This document shows, piece by piece, positions 8,439-16,090 of a stretch of DNA of 51,095 nucleotides (position 1 is its first letter; the number at the start of each line of letters is the position of its first letter). Both the position numbers and the translations under genes were made by a program. The stretch is from positions 1 to 51,095 of the forward strand of contig DVGF01000025.1 in assembly GCA_018712835.1 (NCBI GenBank). The letters run 5' to 3'. The stretch comes from Candidatus Ventrenecus stercoripullorum (GTDB lineage: Bacteria > Bacillota_I > Bacilli_A > RF39 > UBA660). The notes beneath the pieces are model-generated. The model was not told where the DNA came from. It did not search any database and was given only the letters and a program-made list of their open reading frames with translations.

Positions 8439-9848
8439 ATGAAAAAAACAAAAATTGTATGTAGTATAGGGCCTGCTAGTAATACTGTTCCTGTGATGGA
8501 GAAGATGGTACAAGCTGGTATGAATGTGGCACGTATTAATTTTTCTCATGCTACAATAGAAGAAAGAGAACAAGCTATTAGTACAGTTCGTGAAGTTCGT
8601 AAGAAAACTGGCATGAATGTAGCTATTTTATGGGATACAAAGGGGCCAGAATTCCGTTGTGGTGTTATGGAAGGAGACGGGATTGATTTAGTTGCTGGTA
8701 AGACTGTTCGTTTAGTTAAAGAAAGTGTTGTTGGTACTGCAGAACGTTTTAGTGTGAATCATCCTGAAGCAATTGATTCTTTAAATCCTGGAGATACTGT
8801 TTTACTTGAAAATGCTAAAATGAAATTAGAAGTAGTCAGTAAGGAAGATGATGGTGTTACTTGTAATATCATTAGTGGTGGACATTTAGGAAATCGTAAG
8901 AGTATGAGTGCGCCTGGTGTAAAACTTGATATTCCATTTATTAGTGATGAAGACCGTGAAGATTTGATTTATGCATGCGAACATGGAGGAGAGTTTGTTG
9001 CGTTATCTTTTGTAAACTCAAAAGAAGATGTTTTAGAAGCAAAAGAACTTTTAAAAGAGCATGGTAGAGAAGATTTACAAATTATTTGTAAGATTGAAAG
9101 TGCTTTAGGAATTCAAAATTTGGAAAGCATCTTAGATGTTAGTGATGGAATTATGGTAGCACGTGGAGACTTAGGTACAGAAATTCCTAGTGAAGTTGTG
9201 CCAATTGAACAAAAGAAGATGATTAAAGTATGTCGTCGTCGTAATAAGATTTGTATTGTGGCAACAGAAATGCTTGAAACAATGATGGAAAATGCTCGTC
9301 CAAAAAGAGCAGAAACAAGTGATATTGCGAATGCTGTATTAGATGGAACAGATGCAGTGATGTTATCTGGTGAAACGACGGTTGGTAAACATCCAGTAGA
9401 AACAGTTGAAGCTATGGCACGTATTTGTGAAGTAACGGAACAATATGCTGATTATAATTACGTAGAAGAAATGCGTTTTGTAGTAAATGCAAGAGACGCG
9501 ATTGCAACAGCGGTTGTGGATACGGCAAATCGCTTGAATGCAAAGCTTATTACCACTGCTACTGTTCATGGTAGAACAGCGCGTTTAATTAGTAATTTTA
9601 GACCAAAAGCACCAGTTTTAGCTTTGACACCAAGTGAAAAAGAAGGACGTAAGCTTATGCTTAATTATGGTATTTATCCAGTATTAATGCCTTTAATGAA
9701 TTCAACGGATGAAGTATTAGAACACAGTGTTTCTGAAGCTAAGAGATTTATGGATCTTTCTAGTGGAGATATCGTTGTTATTACGGGAGGTTTCCCTAAT
9801 ACAGATGAAAATAGAACAACAAACTTAATGAAGATTGAAATTATCTAG
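8439..9848 (+). CDS. pyk: Pyruvate kinase
   Basis: 469 residues, starting at an ATG after AAAGGAG. It transfers phosphate from phosphoenolpyruvate to ADP, the last step of glycolysis. Visible signatures: start KTKIVCSIGPAS; NVARINFSHA; WDTKGPEFR; the catalytic-lysine block IICKIESALG; the conserved GIMVARGDLG; ATEMLETMM; and SGETTVGKHPVE. The C-terminal regulatory domain is present, but the extra PEP-utiliser domain of Bacillus and Geobacillus enzymes is absent (those are about 585 residues). It has its own promoter, with no other glycolytic gene beside it. The next gene starts a different transcription unit. Confidence 0.97.
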   Translation: MKKTKIVCSIGPASNTVPVMEKMVQAGMNVARINFSHATIEEREQAISTVREVRKKTGMNVAILWDTKGPEFRCGVMEGDGIDLVAGKTVRLVKESVVGTAERFSVNHPEAIDSLNPGDTVLLENAKMKLEVVSKEDDGVTCNIISGGHLGNRKSMSAPGVKLDIPFISDEDREDLIYACEHGGEFVALSFVNSKEDVLEAKELLKEHGREDLQIICKIESALGIQNLESILDVSDGIMVARGDLGTEIPSEVVPIEQKKMIKVCRRRNKICIVATEMLETMMENARPKRAETSDIANAVLDGTDAVMLSGETTVGKHPVETVEAMARICEVTEQYADYNYVEEMRFVVNARDAIATAVVDTANRLNAKLITTATVHGRTARLISNFRPKAPVLALTPSEKEGRKLMLNYGIYPVLMPLMNSTDEVLEHSVSEAKRFMDLSSGDIVVITGGFPNTDENRTTNLMKIEII

Positions 9849-9878
9849 GGAAGAGTTTACACTTTTTAGGACTTTTAC

Positions 9879-9907
9879 TTGACTTCAAAGGTAATAACCT
9901 TTAAAAT
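9879..9907 (+). promoter_or_regulatory. Promoter of the first pilin-like gene with an operator-like palindrome
   Basis: TTGACT (9879-9884), 17-base spacer, TAAAAT (9902-9907). The spacer is almost filled by the perfect palindrome AAAGGT-AATA-ACCTTT (9887-9902), a position where a bound repressor would block transcription. Confidence 0.7.
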
Positions 9908-9941
9908 AAATGTAGTAAAGGAAAAGAAATGAGGTTATATT

Positions 9942-10331
9942 ATGGGAACGGAAATTGGAACTGAAACAATGGGATTTTGTGCTAATACTGCGAATATTTG
10001 GCAAGTTGTTGGATATGTATTATTAGCTTTTAAAATAGTTATTCCAATTTTGTTAATTATATTTGGTATGTTAGATTTAGGAAAAGCTGTTATTGCTTCT
10101 AAAGATGACGAGATTAAAAAAGCAACAAAATCTTTAGCTATGCGTGCAGTTTCTGCAGTAGTTATTTTCTTTATTCCAACTATCGTTGGTTTAGTATTAG
10201 GATTAATTTCTAATTTCTCTGAATCTGGAGCACAAGATGATTGGAATACTTGTAGAGCTTGTATTACAAGTCCGAATAGTCCAGAATGTGATAATTATGC
10301 TGATGAAGCATGGAATGGAGGAGTTCAATAA
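9942..10331 (+). CDS. Pilin-like (VirB2/TrbC-type) membrane protein, copy 1
   Basis: 129 residues, no signal peptide. A Cys at 13 precedes membrane segment 1 (about 24-48, with KIVIPILLIIFG). A charged loop follows (SKDDEIKKATKSLAMR, about 53-68), then membrane segment 2 (about 69-90, with IFFIPTIV) and a C-terminal tail carrying CxxC at 104/107 and a Cys at 116. Five other proteins in the window share this plan. Two segments with a basic inner loop and both ends outside match the topology of VirB2/TrbC pilins, but that is structural inference and no cleavage site is clear. It has its own promoter and terminator, so it could be made in excess, as expected for a major subunit. Confidence 0.7.
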   Translation: MGTEIGTETMGFCANTANIWQVVGYVLLAFKIVIPILLIIFGMLDLGKAVIASKDDEIKKATKSLAMRAVSAVVIFFIPTIVGLVLGLISNFSESGAQDDWNTCRACITSPNSPECDNYADEAWNGGVQ

Positions 10332-10350
10332 GAAATTATTGAACTTTTTT
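10323..10350 (+). terminator. Terminator of pilin-like copy 1
   Basis: GTTCAATAA, loop GAAA, TTATTGAAC, then six T. The perfect nine-base-pair stem overlaps the stop codon. Confidence 0.9.
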
Positions 10351-10368
10351 CTTGCTTTTTTTCTTTTT

Positions 10369-10397
10369 TTGACTAATAATATTTTTAGCAGTATAGA
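10369..10397 (+). promoter_or_regulatory. Promoter of the gene at 10411
   Basis: TTGACT (10369-10374), 17-base spacer, TATAGA (10392-10397), followed by the ribosome site AAAGGTG. Confidence 0.65.
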
Positions 10398-10410
10398 AAG
10401 GTGAAATTCA

Positions 10411-11022
10411 ATGATTCTAAAAAAAGAAATTTTTAGGGATGATTATATTTTGCGGATTTATAAAATTGTGAATAGAATTGATCATGAATTAGATCATTTA
10501 AGTTTAGAGGTAGCTCGTAAGTATCAACAATTAGGGGTATTGGGAGTTTTTAATTCGGAAGTGGCTTTGTTGGATTCTCAAGTAGAAACTGTTATGGGAA
10601 AACCTTTTTTAAAAAAAATGAAAAAACATCCTACTGTAAAACAGGCTTTTCGAGAATGCCATTTTAAGTTGGTGAAATTAACAAGAAACTGGAATTATTT
10701 TTTACAGAAAAAAGTTATGTATCAAGATGTAGAATATTTTGTTTATGATATGATATTTATGAATATTACAGAAGAAGAATTTAGAGAATATGTTTTGGGG
10801 AAAAAATCTGGACTTCGTAATGCTTTTATAGCTTGTCAAGAATTTTTAAAAGGGTTAAAGAATGATTTTCAAATGCCTATTTCTATAGAGAAAGAGTATT
10901 TTCGTGAACCGAGTATGAAAGAATGTTTGGAGCAGTGGAATTCGGAAGATGAAAATGAGGAAAACATTGATTTTGTTAATCCTCAGGAGACTCTTTCTTA
11001 TGAAAGGAAGAAAACTAGTTAA
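10411..11022 (+). CDS. Unknown cytoplasmic helical protein within the secretion-like locus
   Basis: 203 residues, start ATG after AAAGGTGAAA. I do not recognise a family. The sequence is mostly helical and charged, with no signal peptide or membrane segment, and has an acidic C-terminus (EDENEENIDF). A basic middle part (KPFLKKMKKH) could bind nucleic acid or membrane, but this is only composition. It lies between two pilin-like genes, with its own promoter and terminator, and runs in the same direction. Position alone suggests a link with the secretion-like apparatus, perhaps as a cytoplasmic accessory or regulator. Confidence 0.7.
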   Translation: MILKKEIFRDDYILRIYKIVNRIDHELDHLSLEVARKYQQLGVLGVFNSEVALLDSQVETVMGKPFLKKMKKHPTVKQAFRECHFKLVKLTRNWNYFLQKKVMYQDVEYFVYDMIFMNITEEEFREYVLGKKSGLRNAFIACQEFLKGLKNDFQMPISIEKEYFREPSMKECLEQWNSEDENEENIDFVNPQETLSYERKKTS

Positions 11023-11037
11023 AATCTACTAGTTTTT
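11011..11037 (+). terminator. Terminator of the gene at 10411
   Basis: AAAACTAGT, eight-base loop, ACTAGTTTT plus more T. The stop codon lies inside the hairpin. A very similar hairpin lies at 21879, also directly before a pilin-like gene. Confidence 0.85.
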
Positions 11038-11049
11038 TTGTGGTTTTAT

Positions 11050-11058
11050 TGGTATACT
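11050..11058 (+). promoter_or_regulatory. Extended -10 promoter of pilin-like copy 2
   Basis: TGGTATACT reads as an extended -10 (TG, one base, TATACT) without a good -35. The leader to the ATG (AAGTTTGGTGATAC) is nearly identical to that of pilin-like copy 4. Confidence 0.5.
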
Positions 11059-11082
11059 TAAGAAGTAAAGTTTGGTGATACG

Positions 11083-12591
11083 ATGAAGAAGTTTTTAATA
11101 AGTATTTTTGTATTATTTGCTTTTTTTGGAATGATTGGTACTGTAGAGGCTAGGGAATTATCTAGAACTTGTCGTTATACAGATGGTAGCGAAAATAGTA
11201 TAGTGTATTTGTTTGTTTATTCTGATGGTGATTCGACTGCATATATTCGTAAAGATCGTGGTTCATTTAGAAATGAGAGCGATGGTCGCGGAGATCCTGA
11301 AACTGATGTTAATAATTGGGATTCATCAAAATATTCTAATAGTTGTCCAGAATATTTAGCATATAATGGACGTCTTGATTTTGGCTATTCAGTCCATGTT
11401 GGTGATACTGAAGAATCTTTAGATTATAGACCCGGTCCTATTTTAAGTTTGAGTAATTTCGACGGAATTGATGCTACATGTTCTTATGATGTGAATTTGA
11501 GTAATGGTTCTACTAATACTTTTACACTTACTGTTTATCGGGATGGTTTTGTTGTAGGAGATCCTTTAACGCTCGGTGAAGGTGGTGAAAATTTTGGGCC
11601 TATGGGAGGTATCAATTACCATTTGGGGGATGTTTATGAAGAAATGTATAATGATGCTGGTCAATTAAGACAGTGTCCTATTTTGTCTTTTTGCGAAGAA
11701 TCTTCTGCTAATGTTTATGAGGTAAAACCAGGAGGTACAATTTGTTCTAATGGAGAAACTGGCCAAAGATTAACTAGTCATGGTACTAATAATGTATCTG
11801 GTATCGAAGAAGAAGAAGATCAATCTCGCAATGTTTGTTCAGAACCACGTTATGCTTCCGATAATATATCAGGGCACCAATATATTATAGATTTTTATTT
11901 TAATCAAAATGGTGAAAAGTATTTTCGAGTATCAAGAAACGATAATACATCTCAAGGCGGAGATGCTCCATATAATGGTGATATTCTTGTTGACAATTTG
12001 CTTTTTAGAGTTGATCCTGATTATTATGATGTTTATTGGGAAGATTGTGATAGCACGGAAATTTATTTGCGTGCTCCAGAAGGTGTTTACGAAGTTCGTC
12101 AAATTACAGGAGTGAATGATGAAATGTATTCTACTGCTCCAGAAGACTCTAACGGATTTGAAACGGATAATACTGCGTCTATCGAAGAGCCAGATGAACC
12201 TTGGAATCCACATCAAGTTTGTCAAGGAGATAACTGTAATATTTCTATGGAAAAAATTTGTACAGATAGTAACGTATCTAATACATTGCATTCTATAGGG
12301 ATTCTTATTGTTATTATTAAAGTTTTAGTTCCAGCTGTTATTATTATTATTGGCATTAAAAATTTATTTATGATTATCACTTCTGGCAAAGAAGATGATG
12401 TTAAAAAATATGCAAAATCAATAGCTCTTCGTATTATTATAGGTGTAGGTATTTTCTTGCTTCCGAGTATCATTAATTTTATTTATGATGCAGCGCAAGA
12501 TGTTATTGGTGAAGGGCAAGCGAATGGCTTTGATAATTGCTGGAATTGTTTGTTTGATCTTGATCAATGTGATACTTCCGGAAATGATTGA
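11083..12591 (+). CDS. Secreted Cys-rich protein with C-terminal pilin-like domain, copy 2
   Basis: 502 residues. A signal peptide (about 1-23, ending VEA) is followed by an ectodomain of about 370 residues with more than ten Cys and many Asp, Asn, Ser and Tyr. The last 110 residues are the pilin-like module: Cys in EKICTD, segment 1 (VIIKVLVPAVIIIIG), loop SGKEDDVKKYAKS, segment 2 (GVGIFLLPSIINF), then CxxC at 486/489 and Cys at 496. The ectodomain is not one I recognise; its size suggests a tip, adhesin or surface-anchoring subunit of the same assembly. It lies between the gene at 10411 and copy 3 and is transcribed from a leader shared with copy 4. Confidence 0.7.
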   Translation: MKKFLISIFVLFAFFGMIGTVEARELSRTCRYTDGSENSIVYLFVYSDGDSTAYIRKDRGSFRNESDGRGDPETDVNNWDSSKYSNSCPEYLAYNGRLDFGYSVHVGDTEESLDYRPGPILSLSNFDGIDATCSYDVNLSNGSTNTFTLTVYRDGFVVGDPLTLGEGGENFGPMGGINYHLGDVYEEMYNDAGQLRQCPILSFCEESSANVYEVKPGGTICSNGETGQRLTSHGTNNVSGIEEEEDQSRNVCSEPRYASDNISGHQYIIDFYFNQNGEKYFRVSRNDNTSQGGDAPYNGDILVDNLLFRVDPDYYDVYWEDCDSTEIYLRAPEGVYEVRQITGVNDEMYSTAPEDSNGFETDNTASIEEPDEPWNPHQVCQGDNCNISMEKICTDSNVSNTLHSIGILIVIIKVLVPAVIIIIGIKNLFMIITSGKEDDVKKYAKSIALRIIIGVGIFLLPSIINFIYDAAQDVIGEGQANGFDNCWNCLFDLDQCDTSGND

Positions 12592-12620
12592 TTGAGGTAT
12601 GAAAAAAAATAGTGTATAAT
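12592..12620 (+). promoter_or_regulatory. Promoter of the VirB6-VirB3-VirB4 operon
   Basis: TTGAGG (12592-12597), 17-base spacer, TATAAT (12615-12620). It starts directly after the stop of pilin-like copy 2, and the genes from 12666 to 17874 follow with very short gaps. Confidence 0.7.
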
Positions 12621-12665
12621 ATTTAGGTAGTTTGTGTTTACTACAGAAAGTAAAAGGGATGATTT

Positions 12666-13157
12666 ATGAAGAGAGTACTCGTGTTTTTATGTTTGTGTTT
12701 GTGTTTACCTACTTTAGTATATGCTGAAACGGATGATAGATATCCTGCTACTGAGGATCGTTATCCTAATAATGGGCTTACTCCAGAAGAAGAAGCACTA
12801 CGACAGGATTCTGTGTCTTCTGATGGTAACGAAAATGTTCCACAATCTGATTTATATACGCATTGTCCTATTTTTGTAGATGAAAGTGATGGCCAACCTA
12901 CGGAACTTTATAATATGTTGCAAGATCTCTTTAATTTGATTAAGATAGCGTCTCCTGCCTTAGTAATAGTTTTATCTACTATTGATTATCTTGGGGCTAT
13001 TGCAAAATCTAATGATGACGCGGTTAAGAAGGCAAATAGTAGGACTGTTAAACGTATTATTATTGGATTAGCCATCTTTTTCTTACCGTTTTTGTTGGAT
13101 ATAGTTTTTGAAATTTTTGGTTTAGTAGATGTTAGTCGATGTGGAATAGGGACATAA
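12666..13157 (+). CDS. Pilin-like membrane protein with signal peptide, copy 3
   Basis: 163 residues, start ATG after AAAGGGATG. A signal peptide (about 1-20, ending VYA) leads to a short ectodomain with two DRYP motifs, then Cys in THCPIF. Segment 1 is IKIASPALVIVLS, the loop is KSNDDAVKKANSR, and segment 2 is IIIGLAIFFLPFLL. Unlike the other five copies it has no CxxC tail and ends in SRCGIGT with a single Cys. It is the first gene of the operon that encodes the VirB6-, VirB3- and VirB4-like proteins, 14 bases before the VirB6-like gene, so it is the family member most directly tied to the channel. Confidence 0.7.
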   Translation: MKRVLVFLCLCLCLPTLVYAETDDRYPATEDRYPNNGLTPEEEALRQDSVSSDGNENVPQSDLYTHCPIFVDESDGQPTELYNMLQDLFNLIKIASPALVIVLSTIDYLGAIAKSNDDAVKKANSRTVKRIIIGLAIFFLPFLLDIVFEIFGLVDVSRCGIGT

Positions 13158-13171
13158 GTGAGGTGTTTTAA

Positions 13172-15211
13172 ATGATAGCATTTTTTCCACTTACTGGAAA
13201 TTGGTGGCATAGTTTATTTCAAAAGATATTATTATTTTTGGACTCGGTAGTTTATTGGGCTGTTTCAATGTGTTATCAGTTATTTGTAAAGTTAGCTACT
13301 TTTAAATTATTTGACAATGATTTTTATAGTGAATTTGCAAATAGGATTTATGCTATTTTAGGCGTATTTATGTTATTTTATTTAGCATACGCATTACTAA
13401 ACGCTTTGATTGATCCTGAAAAATTAACTGGAGATAAAGGAGTTTCTAAACTTGCTTCAAATCTTGTTATATCTCTTATATTATTAGGTTTGATTCCAAC
13501 TATTTTTGATTATGCATATAGAATTCAGAATTATATATTATCATCTAATATTATTGGCGCTATTATTATGGATCAATCGACAACTGATCCTAATGTTGAT
13601 GATGATGCTGCCCATCAAGAGTCGATGATTACATTTGGAGATTCACTAGCTTTTACGGTTTTGAATACTTTTGTTAACCCTGATGGATATAATGTGAAAG
13701 CGGCTGATAATTATACGTGGTACGATTTTAAAATAGAGGTATTGGAGGAGAGTAATTATTCTAATCTTCCTGCCTTTTCAGATGCTACTGTTGGTGAACA
13801 GGTTGATCTTGAAACAAATCAAGATGTAATAGTTACTTACTACGGTTTTATATCTACTGCTACGGGTATTTTTTTGATATATATTATCCTATCATTTACC
13901 CTTGATTTAGGGGTTCGGGTTATTAAATTGGCTTTTTGTCAATTAATTGCTCCAATTCCTATTATCATGAGAGCAATGCCAAATAAAAAGAGTGTATTTG
14001 ATAAATGGGTGAAAACAACATTATCGGTTTTTTTCGAGGTATTTGTAAGAGTTGCTATAATGTATATTGCTGTGTATTTTATTAAGTCCATATGGGAATA
14101 TAACATATTTCAAGAATTTACTGGAATATTAGGAAAAGTTGCTCTAGTTGTTATAATTTTAGGAATTTTTTCATTTGTAAAACAAGCTCCAAAAATGATT
14201 AGTGATATGTTAGGCATTGAGTCTGGAAACTTGAAACTTGGAATTGGCGAAAAACTAAAAGCTGGGGGGTTCTTTGCAGGTGGTGCTATGTTGGGTGCTG
14301 GAGTTACTGGCTTAATACAGCGAGGTTTTAGTGGAATTTCGAATATTGGAAATAAATGGGGTGCTACGCATGGCTTATTGAATAAAGGAAAGTTAATAGC
14401 TGGAGGTCTTGTTGGAACTGCTGGTTCTATGATAGCTGGAAGTGCTTCAGGTATGTTTAATGCTTACCGAAATGGCGGAAAAGACGCGAAGGGTTTTGGT
14501 GATATGAAGAAAGCGGCTTCTGCTGGTGCACAAAAAAGTTTGCAAAACAAATTGGCTCGCGATCGTTATAAAGCAGTAAATAATGGTACGCTTGGTAGTG
14601 CTAAAGCTCATGGCATGGAGATGTTAAGTGGTATGAAAGAATGGGCTACCGGAACAGGGTTTACTAATAGTATTTTGTCTAAAATTAAATTTAGAGATGA
14701 TTTGAAAGAAACATATGATAATTCTTATAAGGAATTATTTGAAACACCAGAATATAAAAGATATGATGAATTATTAAAAGATTTGAAAGCTAAACAAGCA
14801 GCAGGAGTAACAGAAGTTAATGGGCAGAGTGTTGCTAGTCAGATAGCTATTCTTGATAATAAATTAAATCAAATGCGTACTGATACTATTCATAATAAAC
14901 GCGAAGCTGTTGCTTATGCTGCATATAACCTTGCTCAATTTGCTAAGGAAAATGCTAAAGCCGCTCGTGAGGCTGGATTTAATTTAAATGGTATCAATGT
15001 AGATGATTTGGTTCTTAAAGGAAATGACGTTTATAATAAATCTACTGGTGCGGTATTAAGTGAAGCTGAATTAAATCAAATTTTTGAGGCAACAAATGGT
15101 GTTAAAGCTCAAGTGAAGAGATTAAATGAAGAAAACAAGAGCTTGAAACAAAGTGTTGCATATAAAGAAGAACAGAAAAAACAAGCTGCATCAAAGAAGA
15201 ATCAAAGTTGA
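13172..15211 (+). CDS. VirB6/TrbL-like polytopic membrane protein
   Basis: 679 residues, start ATG after GAGGTG. The N-terminal 370 residues hold about six to seven hydrophobic segments. Between two of them is CQLIAPIPIIMRAMPNKKSV then FDKWVKTT, the pattern seen before the conserved Trp in VirB6/TrbL proteins. A Gly- and Ala-rich stretch (about 360-450, with AGGAMLGAG) follows, then a long charged tail with predicted coiled coil (SLKQSVAYKEEQKKQ at the end). VirB6/TrbL proteins form the inner part of the membrane channel in type IV secretion. The next gene is PrgI-like and then VirB4, which is the usual Gram-positive order. Sequence identity to known members could not be measured here. Confidence 0.75.
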   Translation: MIAFFPLTGNWWHSLFQKILLFLDSVVYWAVSMCYQLFVKLATFKLFDNDFYSEFANRIYAILGVFMLFYLAYALLNALIDPEKLTGDKGVSKLASNLVISLILLGLIPTIFDYAYRIQNYILSSNIIGAIIMDQSTTDPNVDDDAAHQESMITFGDSLAFTVLNTFVNPDGYNVKAADNYTWYDFKIEVLEESNYSNLPAFSDATVGEQVDLETNQDVIVTYYGFISTATGIFLIYIILSFTLDLGVRVIKLAFCQLIAPIPIIMRAMPNKKSVFDKWVKTTLSVFFEVFVRVAIMYIAVYFIKSIWEYNIFQEFTGILGKVALVVIILGIFSFVKQAPKMISDMLGIESGNLKLGIGEKLKAGGFFAGGAMLGAGVTGLIQRGFSGISNIGNKWGATHGLLNKGKLIAGGLVGTAGSMIAGSASGMFNAYRNGGKDAKGFGDMKKAASAGAQKSLQNKLARDRYKAVNNGTLGSAKAHGMEMLSGMKEWATGTGFTNSILSKIKFRDDLKETYDNSYKELFETPEYKRYDELLKDLKAKQAAGVTEVNGQSVASQIAILDNKLNQMRTDTIHNKREAVAYAAYNLAQFAKENAKAAREAGFNLNGINVDDLVLKGNDVYNKSTGAVLSEAELNQIFEATNGVKAQVKRLNEENKSLKQSVAYKEEQKKQAASKKNQS

Positions 15212-15228
15212 TAGAAAGGGGATAGAAT

Positions 15229-15537
15229 ATGGATCAATATTTAATACCGGCCAATACAAAGAAGTCAAAACTTATTTTAGGCTTCTTTACACCTGTTGAT
15301 TTAGCAATTTTTGGTGTTGGTTGTTTAATTACAATTATTATGTTATTTGTGTTTCAAGGTATGACTTTTCAACAAGCTTTGTTGGTATTACTTCCGGCAA
15401 TGGTTTCTGGATTTCTAGTGATGCCTGTTCCTAATTATCATAATGTATTGCAATTAATTACGAATATTATAACGTTTTTGTTTAATAGAAGAAGGTATTA
15501 TTGGAAAGGCTGGTGTATTAGAGATGGCGAAAAATAA
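15229..15537 (+). CDS. PrgI/VirB3-like membrane protein
   Basis: 102 residues, start ATG after AAAGGGGAT. Two hydrophobic segments (about 22-42 and 47-65) follow a short polar N-terminus, and the C-terminus is basic (NRRRYYWKGW). The length, the two segments and the position immediately before a VirB4 gene match the PrgI family, the Gram-positive counterpart of VirB3. VirB3 couples the ATPase to the inner-membrane complex. The stop overlaps the start of the VirB4 N-terminal gene by 14 bases, indicating translational coupling. Confidence 0.75.
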   Translation: MDQYLIPANTKKSKLILGFFTPVDLAIFGVGCLITIIMLFVFQGMTFQQALLVLLPAMVSGFLVMPVPNYHNVLQLITNIITFLFNRRRYYWKGWCIRDGEK

Positions 15538-16090
15538 AGAAGATGTTGCTAGTAAGTGGAGTGAAGATTGGGTACCTATTAAAAATATTATGAATGGTAT
15601 GATTCAGTTAGAATCTGGAGAATATGTCACAGGGATTAAGATAGCTCCTCGTAATATTTTTATTTTGGATTCTGGAACTCGGGATAATGTAATATATCAA
15701 CTTCAAAATTTTTATAATTCGATTAATTTTGAATTTTGGTTAGTTGTTGCTGATCGTCCGGTAGATATTAACGTGTATCTTTCGCAGCTTCAAATACTAT
15801 ATAATCGTGCTACAAATGCCAATACTCGTAAGTTAATTCAACAAGATATTAATAAAGCAAATATGTTTATGAGTGCTGAATATAACGTCGTTGATACAGA
15901 ATATTATATTTTATTTAAAGAAAGAAAGATGGATGTTATTCAAAAGAGATTACATTCTATGATTAGTAATTTAGCTAATTGTGGGTTAAATAGTCAACAA
16001 ACTAGTAATAATGACTTGCGTGTTATTTTGGATAATTTCTTTAATGGTGGTGCTGCTACAACATTTAGTGGAATGGTAGGTGTTGGTTAA
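15524..16090 (+). CDS. VirB4-type N-terminal domain protein (separate polypeptide)
   Basis: 188 residues. It begins with a charged stretch and VPIKNIMNGMIQLESGEY, the opening usual for the N-terminal domain of Gram-positive VirB4/TraE ATPases, and continues with a mixed alpha/beta domain containing EFWLVVADRPVDI and TEYYILFKER. It ends SGMVGVG. The ATPase core starts in the next gene, whose ATG overlaps this stop by one base (TAATG). Both halves keep good reading frame, codon use and start context, so this looks like a natural split rather than a recent frameshift; I recall a similar arrangement (TrsD/TrsE) in staphylococcal plasmids. It would bind the ATPase half and the PrgI-like protein at the membrane. 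Confidence 0.7.
   Translation: MAKNKEDVASKWSEDWVPIKNIMNGMIQLESGEYVTGIKIAPRNIFILDSGTRDNVIYQLQNFYNSINFEFWLVVADRPVDINVYLSQLQILYNRATNANTRKLIQQDINKANMFMSAEYNVVDTEYYILFKERKMDVIQKRLHSMISNLANCGLNSQQTSNNDLRVILDNFFNGGAATTFSGMVGVG

Noticed and set aside
11932..12473. Minus-strand and +2-frame ORFs inside pilin-like copy 2
   Set aside because: They are low-complexity Ile/Thr-rich shadows of the real gene, without ribosome sites.
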